The position numbers were made by a program, and so were the translations under genes. Below, piece by piece: positions 1-6,039 of a DNA stretch of 6,039 nucleotides; within the stretch, counting starts at the first letter, position 1; every line of letters begins with the position of its first letter. The stretch spans positions 1 through 6,039 of the forward strand of contig QMPG01000204.1 of NCBI GenBank assembly GCA_003648455.1. The letters are read 5' to 3'. The notes beneath the pieces were generated by a model, which was not told the DNA's origin, did not search any database, and saw only the letters and a list, made by a program, of their open reading frames with translations. This DNA is from Bacteroidota bacterium (GTDB taxonomy: Bacteria > Bacteroidota > Bacteroidia > Bacteroidales > B39-G9).

Positions 1-32
1 AAATTTGGTGTTTTTTAAACCCCAAATTTGGG
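1..32. repeat. Inverted repeat / hairpin at left window edge
   Basis: Bases 1-13 (aaatttggtgttt) and 17-29 (aaaccccaaattt) form a 13-bp stem with one mismatch around a 3-base loop. Overlapping it, 21-32 is a perfect 12-bp palindrome, CCCAAATTTGGG. The stem starts at the first base of the window, so the full structure may extend further left. It lies about 90 bases beyond the amylase stop codon and could be a transcription terminator for the leftward unit or for a convergent gene outside the window. No clear U-tract is visible within the window, so the terminator role is only a guess. Confidence 0.5.
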
Positions 33-42
33 TACTTCTAAT

Positions 43-120
43 GCGGGATTTCCCGCTTTACTTCCCACTATCCATCGCTAATTCATGCAATTCACTTCGT
101 TTTTGCATGAATAAAGCGGG
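43..120 (-). other. Structured 3' region of the amylase gene with nested and competing hairpins
   Basis: Three inverted repeats are packed into this stretch. CCCGCTTTA (52-60) pairs perfectly with TAAAGCGGG (112-120), whose outer end abuts the amylase stop codon. Inside it, ATTCATGCAA (81-90) pairs perfectly with TTGCATGAAT (103-112). Separately, GCGGG (43-47) pairs with CCCGC (52-56) around a 4-base loop. The 52-56 segment is used by both G+C-rich stems, so these are mutually exclusive. The repeats are seen directly. A role as 3'-UTR structure, terminator or a dispersed intergenic repeat is inference. Neither G+C-rich stem is followed by a good U-tract on the minus strand. Confidence 0.55.
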
Positions 121-2916
121 TTATCTCTTTATAAATTTTCTTGTCTTTACCTTTCCGGATTTATCATAAACAGAAACAAAATATAAACCTGCTTTAAAAT
201 CAGAAACATTAATGTTAATAGCTTCAGAATTAATATTATTAATTTCTTTAATTTGGGTACCAATAATATTGTGAACAACAATTTTATTAATCTCTTTATC
301 ACTATTCAAATGCAATAAATTACTTGCAGGATTAGGATAAATATATAATTTGCTGTTATTCCTAATTTCATTATTATTAATACCTGTAACAATGTCCGGA
401 GCCATAAGTTTTTTGGTAGTATAAATCTTATACTCACCCGCATCAAGTTGTATCAAGCCATGAGGGTCGTTAACACCAATAGAATCACCTGCAAAAAAAT
501 CATACCATTTGCCGGGTTTTTGAAAATTTGGATCAATTGAATTCTTCTCAACACCAAAATTACCAATAATTGTAATATACATTGATGATGAGTTAATATT
601 AATTCTTTTCTTTGCTCCGACCAACGACAAAGTATAATCTGTGCTTCTAAAAGCCGGTTGTTCTTTTTTAATTTTTATTAAAGATGAATAAACCTGATAA
701 AGACGTAATCTGTTTTTATTATCTAGATAATCCCATTTAATTGGCTTCTTCCCTACTCTTCCATTATAATCAATGCTATAATCATAGCCTAACTCTCCAA
801 ACTGCCATATCATTTTAGGTCCCGGAATAGTAAAGAAAAATGCAGCAGCAAGTTCCATTCTATGTAAAGCCGTATTTATATCCTTTGTATTATAATCTCC
901 TGAAGAATTTCCATACTGTAAATTTTTATACACTAATCGTTCCTCATCATGACTCTCCATGTAACCTACAACATTAGGTTTGCTCCACCCTCTTTCTTTA
1001 TATGAAATCCATGAGAAATCAGAACTACCTGTCCATCCCATTGTTGCTTCATTATAATTATAATTGAGATTTCCCCAAAGCATAATGCCATAATTTGCAA
1101 GTTCTGTTTCTTCGCTATTTTCGGCCAAATGTTCAAAAATAACATAAGAATCAGGATTAACATCCCATACTTTGTCAGCCATTCGCTTTAACAAAGCAAC
1201 TCGGCTGCTATCATATAGACTTCCCCAAGGATCTTCACTTCCATGAATAGTATTACTAAAACCTTTAGTAAAATCAAATCTAAATCCATCTACTTTATAT
1301 TGTGTAAGCCAATATGAATTAACGCTATCTACAAACTTTTGTGTTTCTATACTTTCATGGTTTAAATCATATCCCCATTGAGCATCAGCACTTGTAAAAT
1401 TTGATTGTTGATTATACCATGGGTTATCGGCAGAAGGGCGATTGTTTGTATCGTCCCAATACATTCTAACCATTGGCGATTGACCGTAAGTATGATTTAA
1501 AACCATATCAATAATAACGGCTATACCATTTTTATGACACTCATCAATTAAACGTTTTAAATCATTTTTTGTTCCATAAGCTTTATCTACTGCAAAATAA
1601 AAAGAAGGATTATACCCCCAACTGTCATTTCCTTCAAACTCATTTACAGGCATTAACTCAATAGCATTAACACCAAGAGCTTTTAAATAATTTAATGTGT
1701 CTTGTATTGTTTTAAAATCGCGGTTACTTGTAAAATCTCTAACAAGTAATTCATATATTACCAAGTTTTCTTTATTTGGAGGGATGAAATCTGCTGTTTG
1801 CCAATTAAATGGCATTTGTGCTGTTTGAAATACAGATGCAACTTCACTTGTTTTATCTTCAGGATATTGAATTAAATCAGGATAAATATCATTGCTGATA
1901 TATTTATCGTTCCAAGGGTCGCTAATTTTATCAGTGTATGGGTCTGCAATTTTTATTTCACCATCAACAAAATATTGGAAAATATATTCTTTGTTGGGTA
2001 TTAAGTTATCAATAGTAATCCAATACCTTTTTCCATCGGGAGTTTTGTTCATTAAATATTGTTCATCGAGCTCCCAATTACTAAAATCTCCAATAGCAAA
2101 AACAAATTGCTTGTTAGGCGCAAAAAGCACCAATGTAACAGTATTGTCATCAATATAATTTATTCCATCAACCACACCATTGGGTAAATCTTGTGTTGTT
2201 AACTCCCCTCTAATATAATAATAAACAGAATCAACAACCATTTCAGTATTGTTTTTAGCAAATACCTTAATCCAATGTTTGCCTGCAACTGTATCTGAAA
2301 ATTCATAATTTAAAGTATCGTTTTCAGTTGTTAATTTAAGACTGTCGTCAATATATAATAAAATACTGTCTGCTTCATTAGAAACTGCATGCACGTGTAT
2401 ATTTTCACCTTCAGATATTATTAAATCATGTTGAGGCAACAAAATATTAACATTTAAGCCTGATTGATAAACATCAACAAAAATATCTTTTCCACCAACA
2501 TCACGTCCTGTTTTTGAGCCATCTTCGCTACGAAATACGAAAGCCATTTTTAAGACCTCTTCTGTTTCGGGCACACCGTAATATTCGAGAATATTAGGCG
2601 TAATTTTTAACTCATAAATATTTGTGCTTTTTCTTGTAAGTTTGGCTTTAGAAATATTCTCTGACCATTCGGCAATAACATATTTCCAATCACTCTCTGA
2701 AGAACTCTTTTCTGTAATAACACCTGTATGAGCATAAATATCTCCTGTGAAATCTTTAAGTCCGGCATCACCTTGTGATGCATCAAAAGTAATAGTTATG
2801 GTGTCGTTAACAGTTGGGAAAGCTGGTTGTGTTGTTACTAATTGAGCATTTACAATATTAGTAAAAAATAATAACGACAAACTAAATATTAAGATTCTTG
2901 CTTTATGATACTTCAT
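121..2916 (-). CDS. Secreted GH13 alpha-amylase-family glycoside hydrolase with T9SS type A sorting domain
   Basis: This 931-residue enzyme probably hydrolyses alpha-glucosidic bonds in starch or maltodextrins at the cell surface or outside the cell. A Sec signal peptide occupies residues 1-24, with likely cleavage at NA|Q. It is followed by a beta-rich N-terminal module (about 27-150) resembling that of the neighbouring protein, an Ig-like domain (about 152-237), an E-set/CBM48-like domain (about 250-345, with GDFSNW), the GH13 barrel (about 384-755), a C-terminal beta domain (about 757-837) and a T9SS type A domain (855-931, YPNP at 860-863). GH13 motifs are visible: WGYNP 433-437, DMVLNH 470-475, YDLNH 516-520, GFRFDF 544-549 with nucleophile D548, IFEH 593-596 with acid/base E595, and SHDEE 655-659 with stabiliser D657. 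All three catalytic acids are present, so it should be active. Specificity (alpha-1,4 versus 1,6) cannot be read from sequence. The ATG is followed directly by the signal peptide and preceded by an A-rich leader. It lies 83 bases after the binding-protein gene, beyond a terminator. Confidence 0.93.
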   Translation of the reverse strand: MKYHKARILIFSLSLLFFTNIVNAQLVTTQPAFPTVNDTITITFDASQGDAGLKDFTGDIYAHTGVITEKSSSESDWKYVIAEWSENISKAKLTRKSTNIYELKITPNILEYYGVPETEEVLKMAFVFRSEDGSKTGRDVGGKDIFVDVYQSGLNVNILLPQHDLIISEGENIHVHAVSNEADSILLYIDDSLKLTTENDTLNYEFSDTVAGKHWIKVFAKNNTEMVVDSVYYYIRGELTTQDLPNGVVDGINYIDDNTVTLVLFAPNKQFVFAIGDFSNWELDEQYLMNKTPDGKRYWITIDNLIPNKEYIFQYFVDGEIKIADPYTDKISDPWNDKYISNDIYPDLIQYPEDKTSEVASVFQTAQMPFNWQTADFIPPNKENLVIYELLVRDFTSNRDFKTIQDTLNYLKALGVNAIELMPVNEFEGNDSWGYNPSFYFAVDKAYGTKNDLKRLIDECHKNGIAVIIDMVLNHTYGQSPMVRMYWDDTNNRPSADNPWYNQQSNFTSADAQWGYDLNHESIETQKFVDSVNSYWLTQYKVDGFRFDFTKGFSNTIHGSEDPWGSLYDSSRVALLKRMADKVWDVNPDSYVIFEHLAENSEETELANYGIMLWGNLNYNYNEATMGWTGSSDFSWISYKERGWSKPNVVGYMESHDEERLVYKNLQYGNSSGDYNTKDINTALHRMELAAAFFFTIPGPKMIWQFGELGYDYSIDYNGRVGKKPIKWDYLDNKNRLRLYQVYSSLIKIKKEQPAFRSTDYTLSLVGAKKRININSSSMYITIIGNFGVEKNSIDPNFQKPGKWYDFFAGDSIGVNDPHGLIQLDAGEYKIYTTKKLMAPDIVTGINNNEIRNNSKLYIYPNPASNLLHLNSDKEINKIVVHNIIGTQIKEINNINSEAININVSDFKAGLYFVSVYDKSGKVKTRKFIKR

Positions 2917-2948
2917 TTATTTATTCTTTTGTGAATTTTAATCTAAAT

Positions 2949-2979
2949 ACAAAAAGAGAGGAGCAGATACTCCTCTCTT
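2949..2979 (-). terminator. Rho-independent terminator between the binding-protein and amylase genes
   Basis: AAGAGAGGAG (2954-2963) and CTCCTCTCTT (2970-2979) form a perfect 10-bp stem with a 6-base loop. Read on the minus strand, the stem runs into five T's and then GTATTT, the classic hairpin plus U-tract layout. It begins about 20 bases after the stop codon of the gene at 3000-5069 and ends about 33 bases before the amylase ATG. It should end or attenuate transcription from the upstream gene. On the plus strand the stem is followed by TAATCTAA, so it looks one-directional. Confidence 0.88.
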
Positions 2980-2999
2980 AATCTAACAAAATAATTTAA

Positions 3000-5069
3000 T
3001 TAATTTTTAATAATCTTTCTAGAATGAGATTTACCATCTTTATTAATTAAAGTAATGATATAAATACCTTTATTTAGATCCATTGTACTAATTTGTAATT
3101 TTTCCTTATTAACAATGTTAATTTTTTGTACTTGTTGTCCTAACATATTAGAAATAAACAATGTTTGAACATCTTTCAAATTGTTAATATATAAAACATC
3201 TTTAGTAGGATTAGGATATATTTCAATATTATTTCCACTTGGAGAAACAATACCTGTATGATAAGCAACACCAGCATCAACTCTTATAGAGTCTCCGGCT
3301 AAAGGAGCGTCGCCTGTACCAGTTGAAACACTAGCAACAGGAGTAACCTCAAAGAAAATATTTTTTGAATAATCATCTTCAACTAAAGTATAAGTAATAT
3401 CTGTTGCATCAGGAATAGCTTCAATATTAGTTTGGTCTGCATCATCTGCTCTATACCATTGATAAATAGAAACGCCTTCAGCATCGCCGTTAACATCCTC
3501 ATAAACATAATGACCAGTTAAAACTTCACCAATTCTCATTGTTCCTGTAACGCTTAAATTTTTAGCAAGAGGTGCTGCAGCAACTGCAGGATTATCATCA
3601 TTATACCATACAGTATCTAATACATTAGTAACACCGCCAATAGTATCAAGAACAATATATTTTCTACCTGGAGCCATACCAGGGAATTCGTTATTGTTCC
3701 AGTTCATACCTCTACGGAATTTATATTCAATTGTGTCTCCAATAGGTGCAAGAACAGTTGCTGAATAGATACTGCTATCCTTGTCAAAAAACAATTCATC
3801 AGTTCCACCCCAGCCATTAAAAGTACCTGCAACATCAACATGGTCAGTGCTATAATCGAAAACTCCTATTTTATTTTGATAACTCATATTTAGATACATT
3901 GTAACAGGCACCCAACCAATACGATAATTGTCATAATAAATATTTATAGAATTTCCACCTTCTCTTGCAGTATATTTACGATTAGGACCTCCGCCAGGGA
4001 ATTCTGAAGTATCCCAGTTATGATTAATACGAATTTTGTATTCGTAAGTTGTTCCAACAGCTACATCTGGAATTGTTGCTGTATAAATAGTAGAATCTCC
4101 TGTTGTTGGAACAAAATTAATAACTGTACCGCCCCAATCATTAAACGAGCCTGCAACATCTAAAGTGTCAGTTGCCGGGTCAAATGCACCTGTAGAAGAA
4201 GCTTGTCCTACTAGTTGATAACTCATATCAACATTTATAGTTAAGTCTTCTAAAACTGTTCCGGTTACATCATCCCACCAAACATCAATAGCTTTCGTTC
4301 CTGCAGAAGCAACAATAGCTCTTGGTGTAATAGTTTCAGGAGTATCATCATTAATACGGAAACTAACGTTATAACTTTGATCAAGAACAAGACCTGTATC
4401 TAAAACACCTTCGTAAATACCATCAGAAACAAAATCTGCATCAACATCAAGTAATTGAATAGGCTCAAAACCTTCAACAATTGCATAAACTTTGTCTAAA
4501 ATAGGATCTTCCATGATTCCGTCTTCAATTGCTTTTGTCATATTAACTTTAAAAGCAAAAGCAGGATCGGTAGATTCATAATGCAAAGGAATAAAGAAAT
4601 CTGTACAATTACCTTCAGCATCAAAATCTTTTCCTTCGGCATCCCATCCTGAGCCATTATTAAAAACAGCACTAATTTGTGTAATTATTGCTCCCTCAGG
4701 AATGTCTGGATAAAATGTTGCAGGAGTAAAAGTAATAGAATAAGTACCGTCATCGTTAGCTGTAAGTGTAGTAGGAGTTCCATCAGCAGATTGTTTGTCA
4801 TAATCTACGGCATGTTTTCCCCAACCGGTTTGTTCTTCGTCAATTAAAAAAGCAGCTGAGTGCATTGCAACAGATGCCGATCCTTCAAGACTTTGCTTGT
4901 CACCATGGCAAGCTAAAGCCGGATTAAAGGTTAGTGTTATTTCGTCCTGACCTGTACCTTGTTCAGGTGTAATACTAATTGCATTGGGCATACCTTGACC
5001 AATTGCAAAACTGATTGTTGCTACAACAAAGAGAGCAACAGTAAAAATCTTAAATAAAACTTTTTTCAT
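3000..5069 (-). CDS. Secreted multi-domain probable starch-binding protein with T9SS type A sorting domain
   Basis: This 689-residue protein has no recognisable catalytic motif and is probably a surface carbohydrate-binding protein, analogous in role to SusE/SusF. It has an ordinary signal peptide (1-24, cleavage near AIG|Q) with no lipobox cysteine, so it is not an outer-membrane lipoprotein like classical SusE/F. Domains: an N-terminal module (about 29-162) resembling the start of the amylase, with C54 and C155 placed to form a disulfide; three tandem beta-sandwich modules (about 170-268, 275-380 and 388-492), the last two with VDVAGxFNxWGGT-like turns (W312, W420) and an EFPG...RKY motif; an Ig-like domain (about 496-600, with YQWYRADD at 536-543); and a T9SS type A domain (613-689, YPNP at 618-621). 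It is the first gene of the leftward pair, opposite the LacI-type regulator. The start is supported by the signal peptide following the ATG directly. Binding to starch is inferred from the neighbouring amylase and the E-set-like motifs; another glucan is possible. Confidence 0.85.
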   Translation of the reverse strand: MKKVLFKIFTVALFVVATISFAIGQGMPNAISITPEQGTGQDEITLTFNPALACHGDKQSLEGSASVAMHSAAFLIDEEQTGWGKHAVDYDKQSADGTPTTLTANDDGTYSITFTPATFYPDIPEGAIITQISAVFNNGSGWDAEGKDFDAEGNCTDFFIPLHYESTDPAFAFKVNMTKAIEDGIMEDPILDKVYAIVEGFEPIQLLDVDADFVSDGIYEGVLDTGLVLDQSYNVSFRINDDTPETITPRAIVASAGTKAIDVWWDDVTGTVLEDLTINVDMSYQLVGQASSTGAFDPATDTLDVAGSFNDWGGTVINFVPTTGDSTIYTATIPDVAVGTTYEYKIRINHNWDTSEFPGGGPNRKYTAREGGNSINIYYDNYRIGWVPVTMYLNMSYQNKIGVFDYSTDHVDVAGTFNGWGGTDELFFDKDSSIYSATVLAPIGDTIEYKFRRGMNWNNNEFPGMAPGRKYIVLDTIGGVTNVLDTVWYNDDNPAVAAAPLAKNLSVTGTMRIGEVLTGHYVYEDVNGDAEGVSIYQWYRADDADQTNIEAIPDATDITYTLVEDDYSKNIFFEVTPVASVSTGTGDAPLAGDSIRVDAGVAYHTGIVSPSGNNIEIYPNPTKDVLYINNLKDVQTLFISNMLGQQVQKINIVNKEKLQISTMDLNKGIYIITLINKDGKSHSRKIIKN
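3594..4562 (-). repeat. Three tandem protein modules in the binding protein
   Basis: Within the 3000-5069 gene, residues 170-268, 275-380 and 388-492 appear to be copies of one fold. Each opens with a similar strand (FKVNMTKAIEDG, INVDMSYQLVGQ, MYLNMSYQNKIG). Each closes with an aromatic pair before acidic or Asn residues (VWWDD, IYYDN, VWYND). Copies two and three are clearly related, sharing D-VAG-FN-WGGT and NW...EFPG...RKY. Copy one has diverged and lacks the FNxW turn. Similarity is at protein level only; no long DNA repeat is evident. Confidence 0.65.
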
Positions 5070-5104
5070 AATATATTTAATTTAGTTATTAATAAATTTA
5101 TAAA

Positions 5105-5112
5105 CAAATATA
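5105..5112 (-). promoter_or_regulatory. Candidate Bacteroidota -7 promoter element for the binding-protein gene
   Basis: Plus-strand CAAATATA reads TATATTTG on the minus strand, an exact match to the Bacteroidota -7 consensus TAnnTTTG. It lies 35 bases before the ATG at 5069, which would give a leader of roughly 30 bases. The expected TTG of the -33 element is not clearly present at the usual spacing of about 19-21 bases; only a GG/T-rich stretch is there. The promoter may therefore be weak or activator-dependent. Confidence 0.45.
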
Positions 5113-5154
5113 CAAAAGAAATAGTAAAAAACCTCATTTTTTTGCAACAAAATA

Positions 5155-5166
5155 ACAGTTAACTGT
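5155..5166. promoter_or_regulatory. Perfect 12-bp palindrome, possible second regulator site
   Basis: ACAGTTAACTGT is its own reverse complement over 12 bases. It lies about 43 bases upstream of the candidate -7 element of the leftward gene, the usual place for an activator site. Its sequence differs from the LacI-type palindrome nearby, so if real it probably serves another dimeric regulator. It could also be chance in A/T-rich DNA. Confidence 0.35.
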
Positions 5167-5189
5167 ATAAAAATCAAAGAGTTTTAACA

Positions 5190-5213
5190 CAAACGGGTTG
5201 TTTCAAACGTTTG
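5190..5213. promoter_or_regulatory. Probable LacI-family operator (CAAACGTTTG) with imperfect neighbouring copy
   Basis: CAAACGTTTG at 5204-5213 is a perfect 10-bp palindrome centred on CG, the typical form of LacI-family operators, whose hinge leucine opens a central CpG step. Next to it, CAAACGGGTTG (5190-5200) is an imperfect palindrome with the same left half, starting 14 bases away. The pair sits between the divergent genes, about 135 bases from the leftward start and 158 from the LacI-type start. The natural partner is the adjacent regulator. The pairing is inferred from position and sequence type. Confidence 0.65.
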
Positions 5214-5371
5214 CATTATTAAAAATATTTTTTTTATTTTTTTTGTTTATTTACCTTTAGAAAAGCAAAATCTATTTATTCCTTTATTTTATTATTGAAA
5301 TTTAAAAATTTTTCGTTAATTGCATAAAGGATAAATATCTTCATAAAGCAATTTTTAATTTACAAAACTGC

Positions 5372-6039
5372 ATGAAAAATAGACCCATAACAATAAAAGA
5401 TATTGCAAGGGAATTAAACATTTCTCCGTCAACTGTTTCAAGAGCATTAACAGATCATCCTAAAATTAGTGCAAAAACAAAACTTGCAGTTAATAAATTG
5501 GCAAAAAAGTTACATTATAAACCTAATGCAGTAGCTTTAAGTTTGAGAAACAAAAAAACGAACACGATTGGTTTAGTTATTCCGGGTATTGTTCATCATT
5601 TTTTTTCATCGGTAATTAGTGGTATTGAAGATTACGCCAACGACAAACATTTTAACGTGATGATATGTCAATCAAACGAATCATATGAAAAAGAGATTGC
5701 CGGAGTTCAAACTCTTATAGATAGTAGAGTTGACGGATTAATTGTTTCAATGTCGAAAAAAACTAATAACTATGAACACTTTAAAAGCATTGCTGAATAC
5801 GGGCTTCCACTAGTTTTCTTTGACCGTGTTTGTGACGAAATTGAAACTGACCGCGTTATTGTTGATGATATGAAAGGGGCTTTTGAAGCTGTTGAATATT
5901 TAATCTCTGCCGGCTGTAAAAGAATTGCGCATTTATGTGGGCCTGAAGGGTTATTGATATCTCAAAATAGACTTAAAGGTTATTTACAAGCTCTTGAACA
6001 CCATAATATTCCACGAGATAACGATTTAATTATTGATTG
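5372..6039 (+). CDS. LacI-family transcriptional regulator, 3' end cut by the window
   Basis: The reading frame is open from ATG 5372 to the window edge (222 full codons plus two bases); LacI-family proteins are usually about 330-345 residues, so roughly the last third is missing. The N-terminal helix-turn-helix is clear: TIKDIARELNIS (7-18), then recognition helix PSTVSRAL (19-26). The hinge follows (YKPNAVALSL, 49-58), with L58 matching the leucine that inserts into the operator minor groove. From about residue 64 (NTIGLVIPGI) a periplasmic-binding-protein-like effector domain begins, with the typical VDGLIVSMS (120-128) and FFDRV (149-153) strands. It probably binds a sugar and controls the divergent leftward genes through CAAACGTTTG at 5204-5213. 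Opposite orientation to a starch enzyme and binding protein suggests a maltose or maltodextrin effector, which is inference. The ATG fits the normal distance to the helix-turn-helix; no Shine-Dalgarno is seen, as usual in Bacteroidota. Confidence 0.93.
   Translation, partial: MKNRPITIKDIARELNISPSTVSRALTDHPKISAKTKLAVNKLAKKLHYKPNAVALSLRNKKTNTIGLVIPGIVHHFFSSVISGIEDYANDKHFNVMICQSNESYEKEIAGVQTLIDSRVDGLIVSMSKKTNNYEHFKSIAEYGLPLVFFDRVCDEIETDRVIVDDMKGAFEAVEYLISAGCKRIAHLCGPEGLLISQNRLKGYLQALEHHNIPRDNDLIID

Larger units (their letters stand above)
5070..5371. promoter_or_regulatory. Divergent intergenic regulatory region
   Basis: This 302-base gap separates the divergent binding-protein and LacI-type genes and must contain both promoters. 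I see no gene in it. It holds a -7-like element for the leftward gene (5105-5112), a 12-bp palindrome (5155-5166) and a LacI-type palindrome with an imperfect neighbour (5190-5213). A very A/T-rich stretch with long T-runs follows at about 5219-5252. A 7-base direct repeat, CATAAAG, occurs at 5323-5329 and 5342-5348, just before the regulator gene. No convincing paired -33/-7 promoter for the rightward gene could be picked out. The nearest -7 matches, TACCTTTA (5252-5259) and TATTATTG (5290-5297), are each one base off and lack a spaced TTG. Confidence 0.7.

Noticed and set aside
1..120. Possible MITE or insertion-sequence end
   Set aside because: The inverted repeats are nested hairpins rather than terminal repeats around a spacer, no target-site duplication is visible, and no transposase fragment is present.
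966..1163. 65-codon open frame on the minus strand
   Set aside because: It lies wholly inside the GH13 catalytic domain in another frame and encodes a low-complexity Ile/Met/Leu-rich peptide with no recognisable domain; a shadow of the real gene.
1892..2158. 88-codon open frame on the plus strand
   Set aside because: It is antisense to the E-set region of the amylase. The hydrophobic product is what reverse-complemented A/T-rich coding sequence gives, and it has no neighbours or signals of its own.
3000..5069. Possible second glycoside hydrolase
   Set aside because: No catalytic barrel motifs are present. The whole length is accounted for by beta-sandwich, Ig-like and sorting domains.
5219..5252. 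Long T-runs that could be a terminator tail
   Set aside because: No G+C-rich stem precedes the T-runs on the plus strand and no gene ends there. It is better explained as A/T-rich promoter DNA.
5323..5348. Direct repeat CATAAAG, two copies 19 bases apart
   Set aside because: Seven-base repeats are expected by chance in DNA this A/T-rich, and no further copies or promoter motif accompany them.

Overview
The window is strongly A+T-rich and looks like chromosomal DNA from a member of the Bacteroidota (a Flavobacteriia- or Bacteroidia-type environmental organism). Three things support this. Both complete proteins end in a type IX secretion (T9SS, Por) type A sorting domain starting at a YPNP motif. 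Start codons are preceded by A-rich leaders without Shine-Dalgarno sequences. A TAnnTTTG-type -7 promoter element lies upstream of the first gene of the leftward pair. The genus cannot be named from this sequence.

Layout, left to right: (1) 1-120, a non-coding 3' region of the amylase gene, packed with inverted repeats; (2) 121-2916, minus strand, a large secreted GH13 alpha-amylase-family enzyme; (3) 2917-2999, a short gap holding a strong intrinsic terminator; (4) 3000-5069, minus strand, a secreted multi-domain protein with tandem beta-sandwich modules that is probably a surface starch-binding protein; (5) 5070-5371, a divergent regulatory region with two perfect palindromes and a candidate promoter; (6) 5372 to the right edge, plus strand, the first 222 codons of a LacI-family regulator, cut by the window end.

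The genes fit together as part of a starch/maltodextrin utilisation locus. The LacI-type regulator probably senses a sugar and acts at the CG-centred palindrome CAAACGTTTG between the divergent genes. The leftward pair supplies a carbohydrate-binding protein and a starch-degrading enzyme. Both carry Sec signal peptides and T9SS sorting domains, so both should reach the cell surface or medium. They also appear to share a homologous N-terminal module and E-set 'GxFNxW' folds. No SusC/SusD transporter genes are visible here; if they exist they lie outside the window.

I see no RNA genes, CRISPR arrays, insertion sequences or integration sites. This is mostly a recognisable polysaccharide-utilisation segment. 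The less ordinary points are the shared N-terminal module, the three-module binding protein, the terminator between the two co-directed genes, and the mutually exclusive hairpins just after the amylase stop codon.
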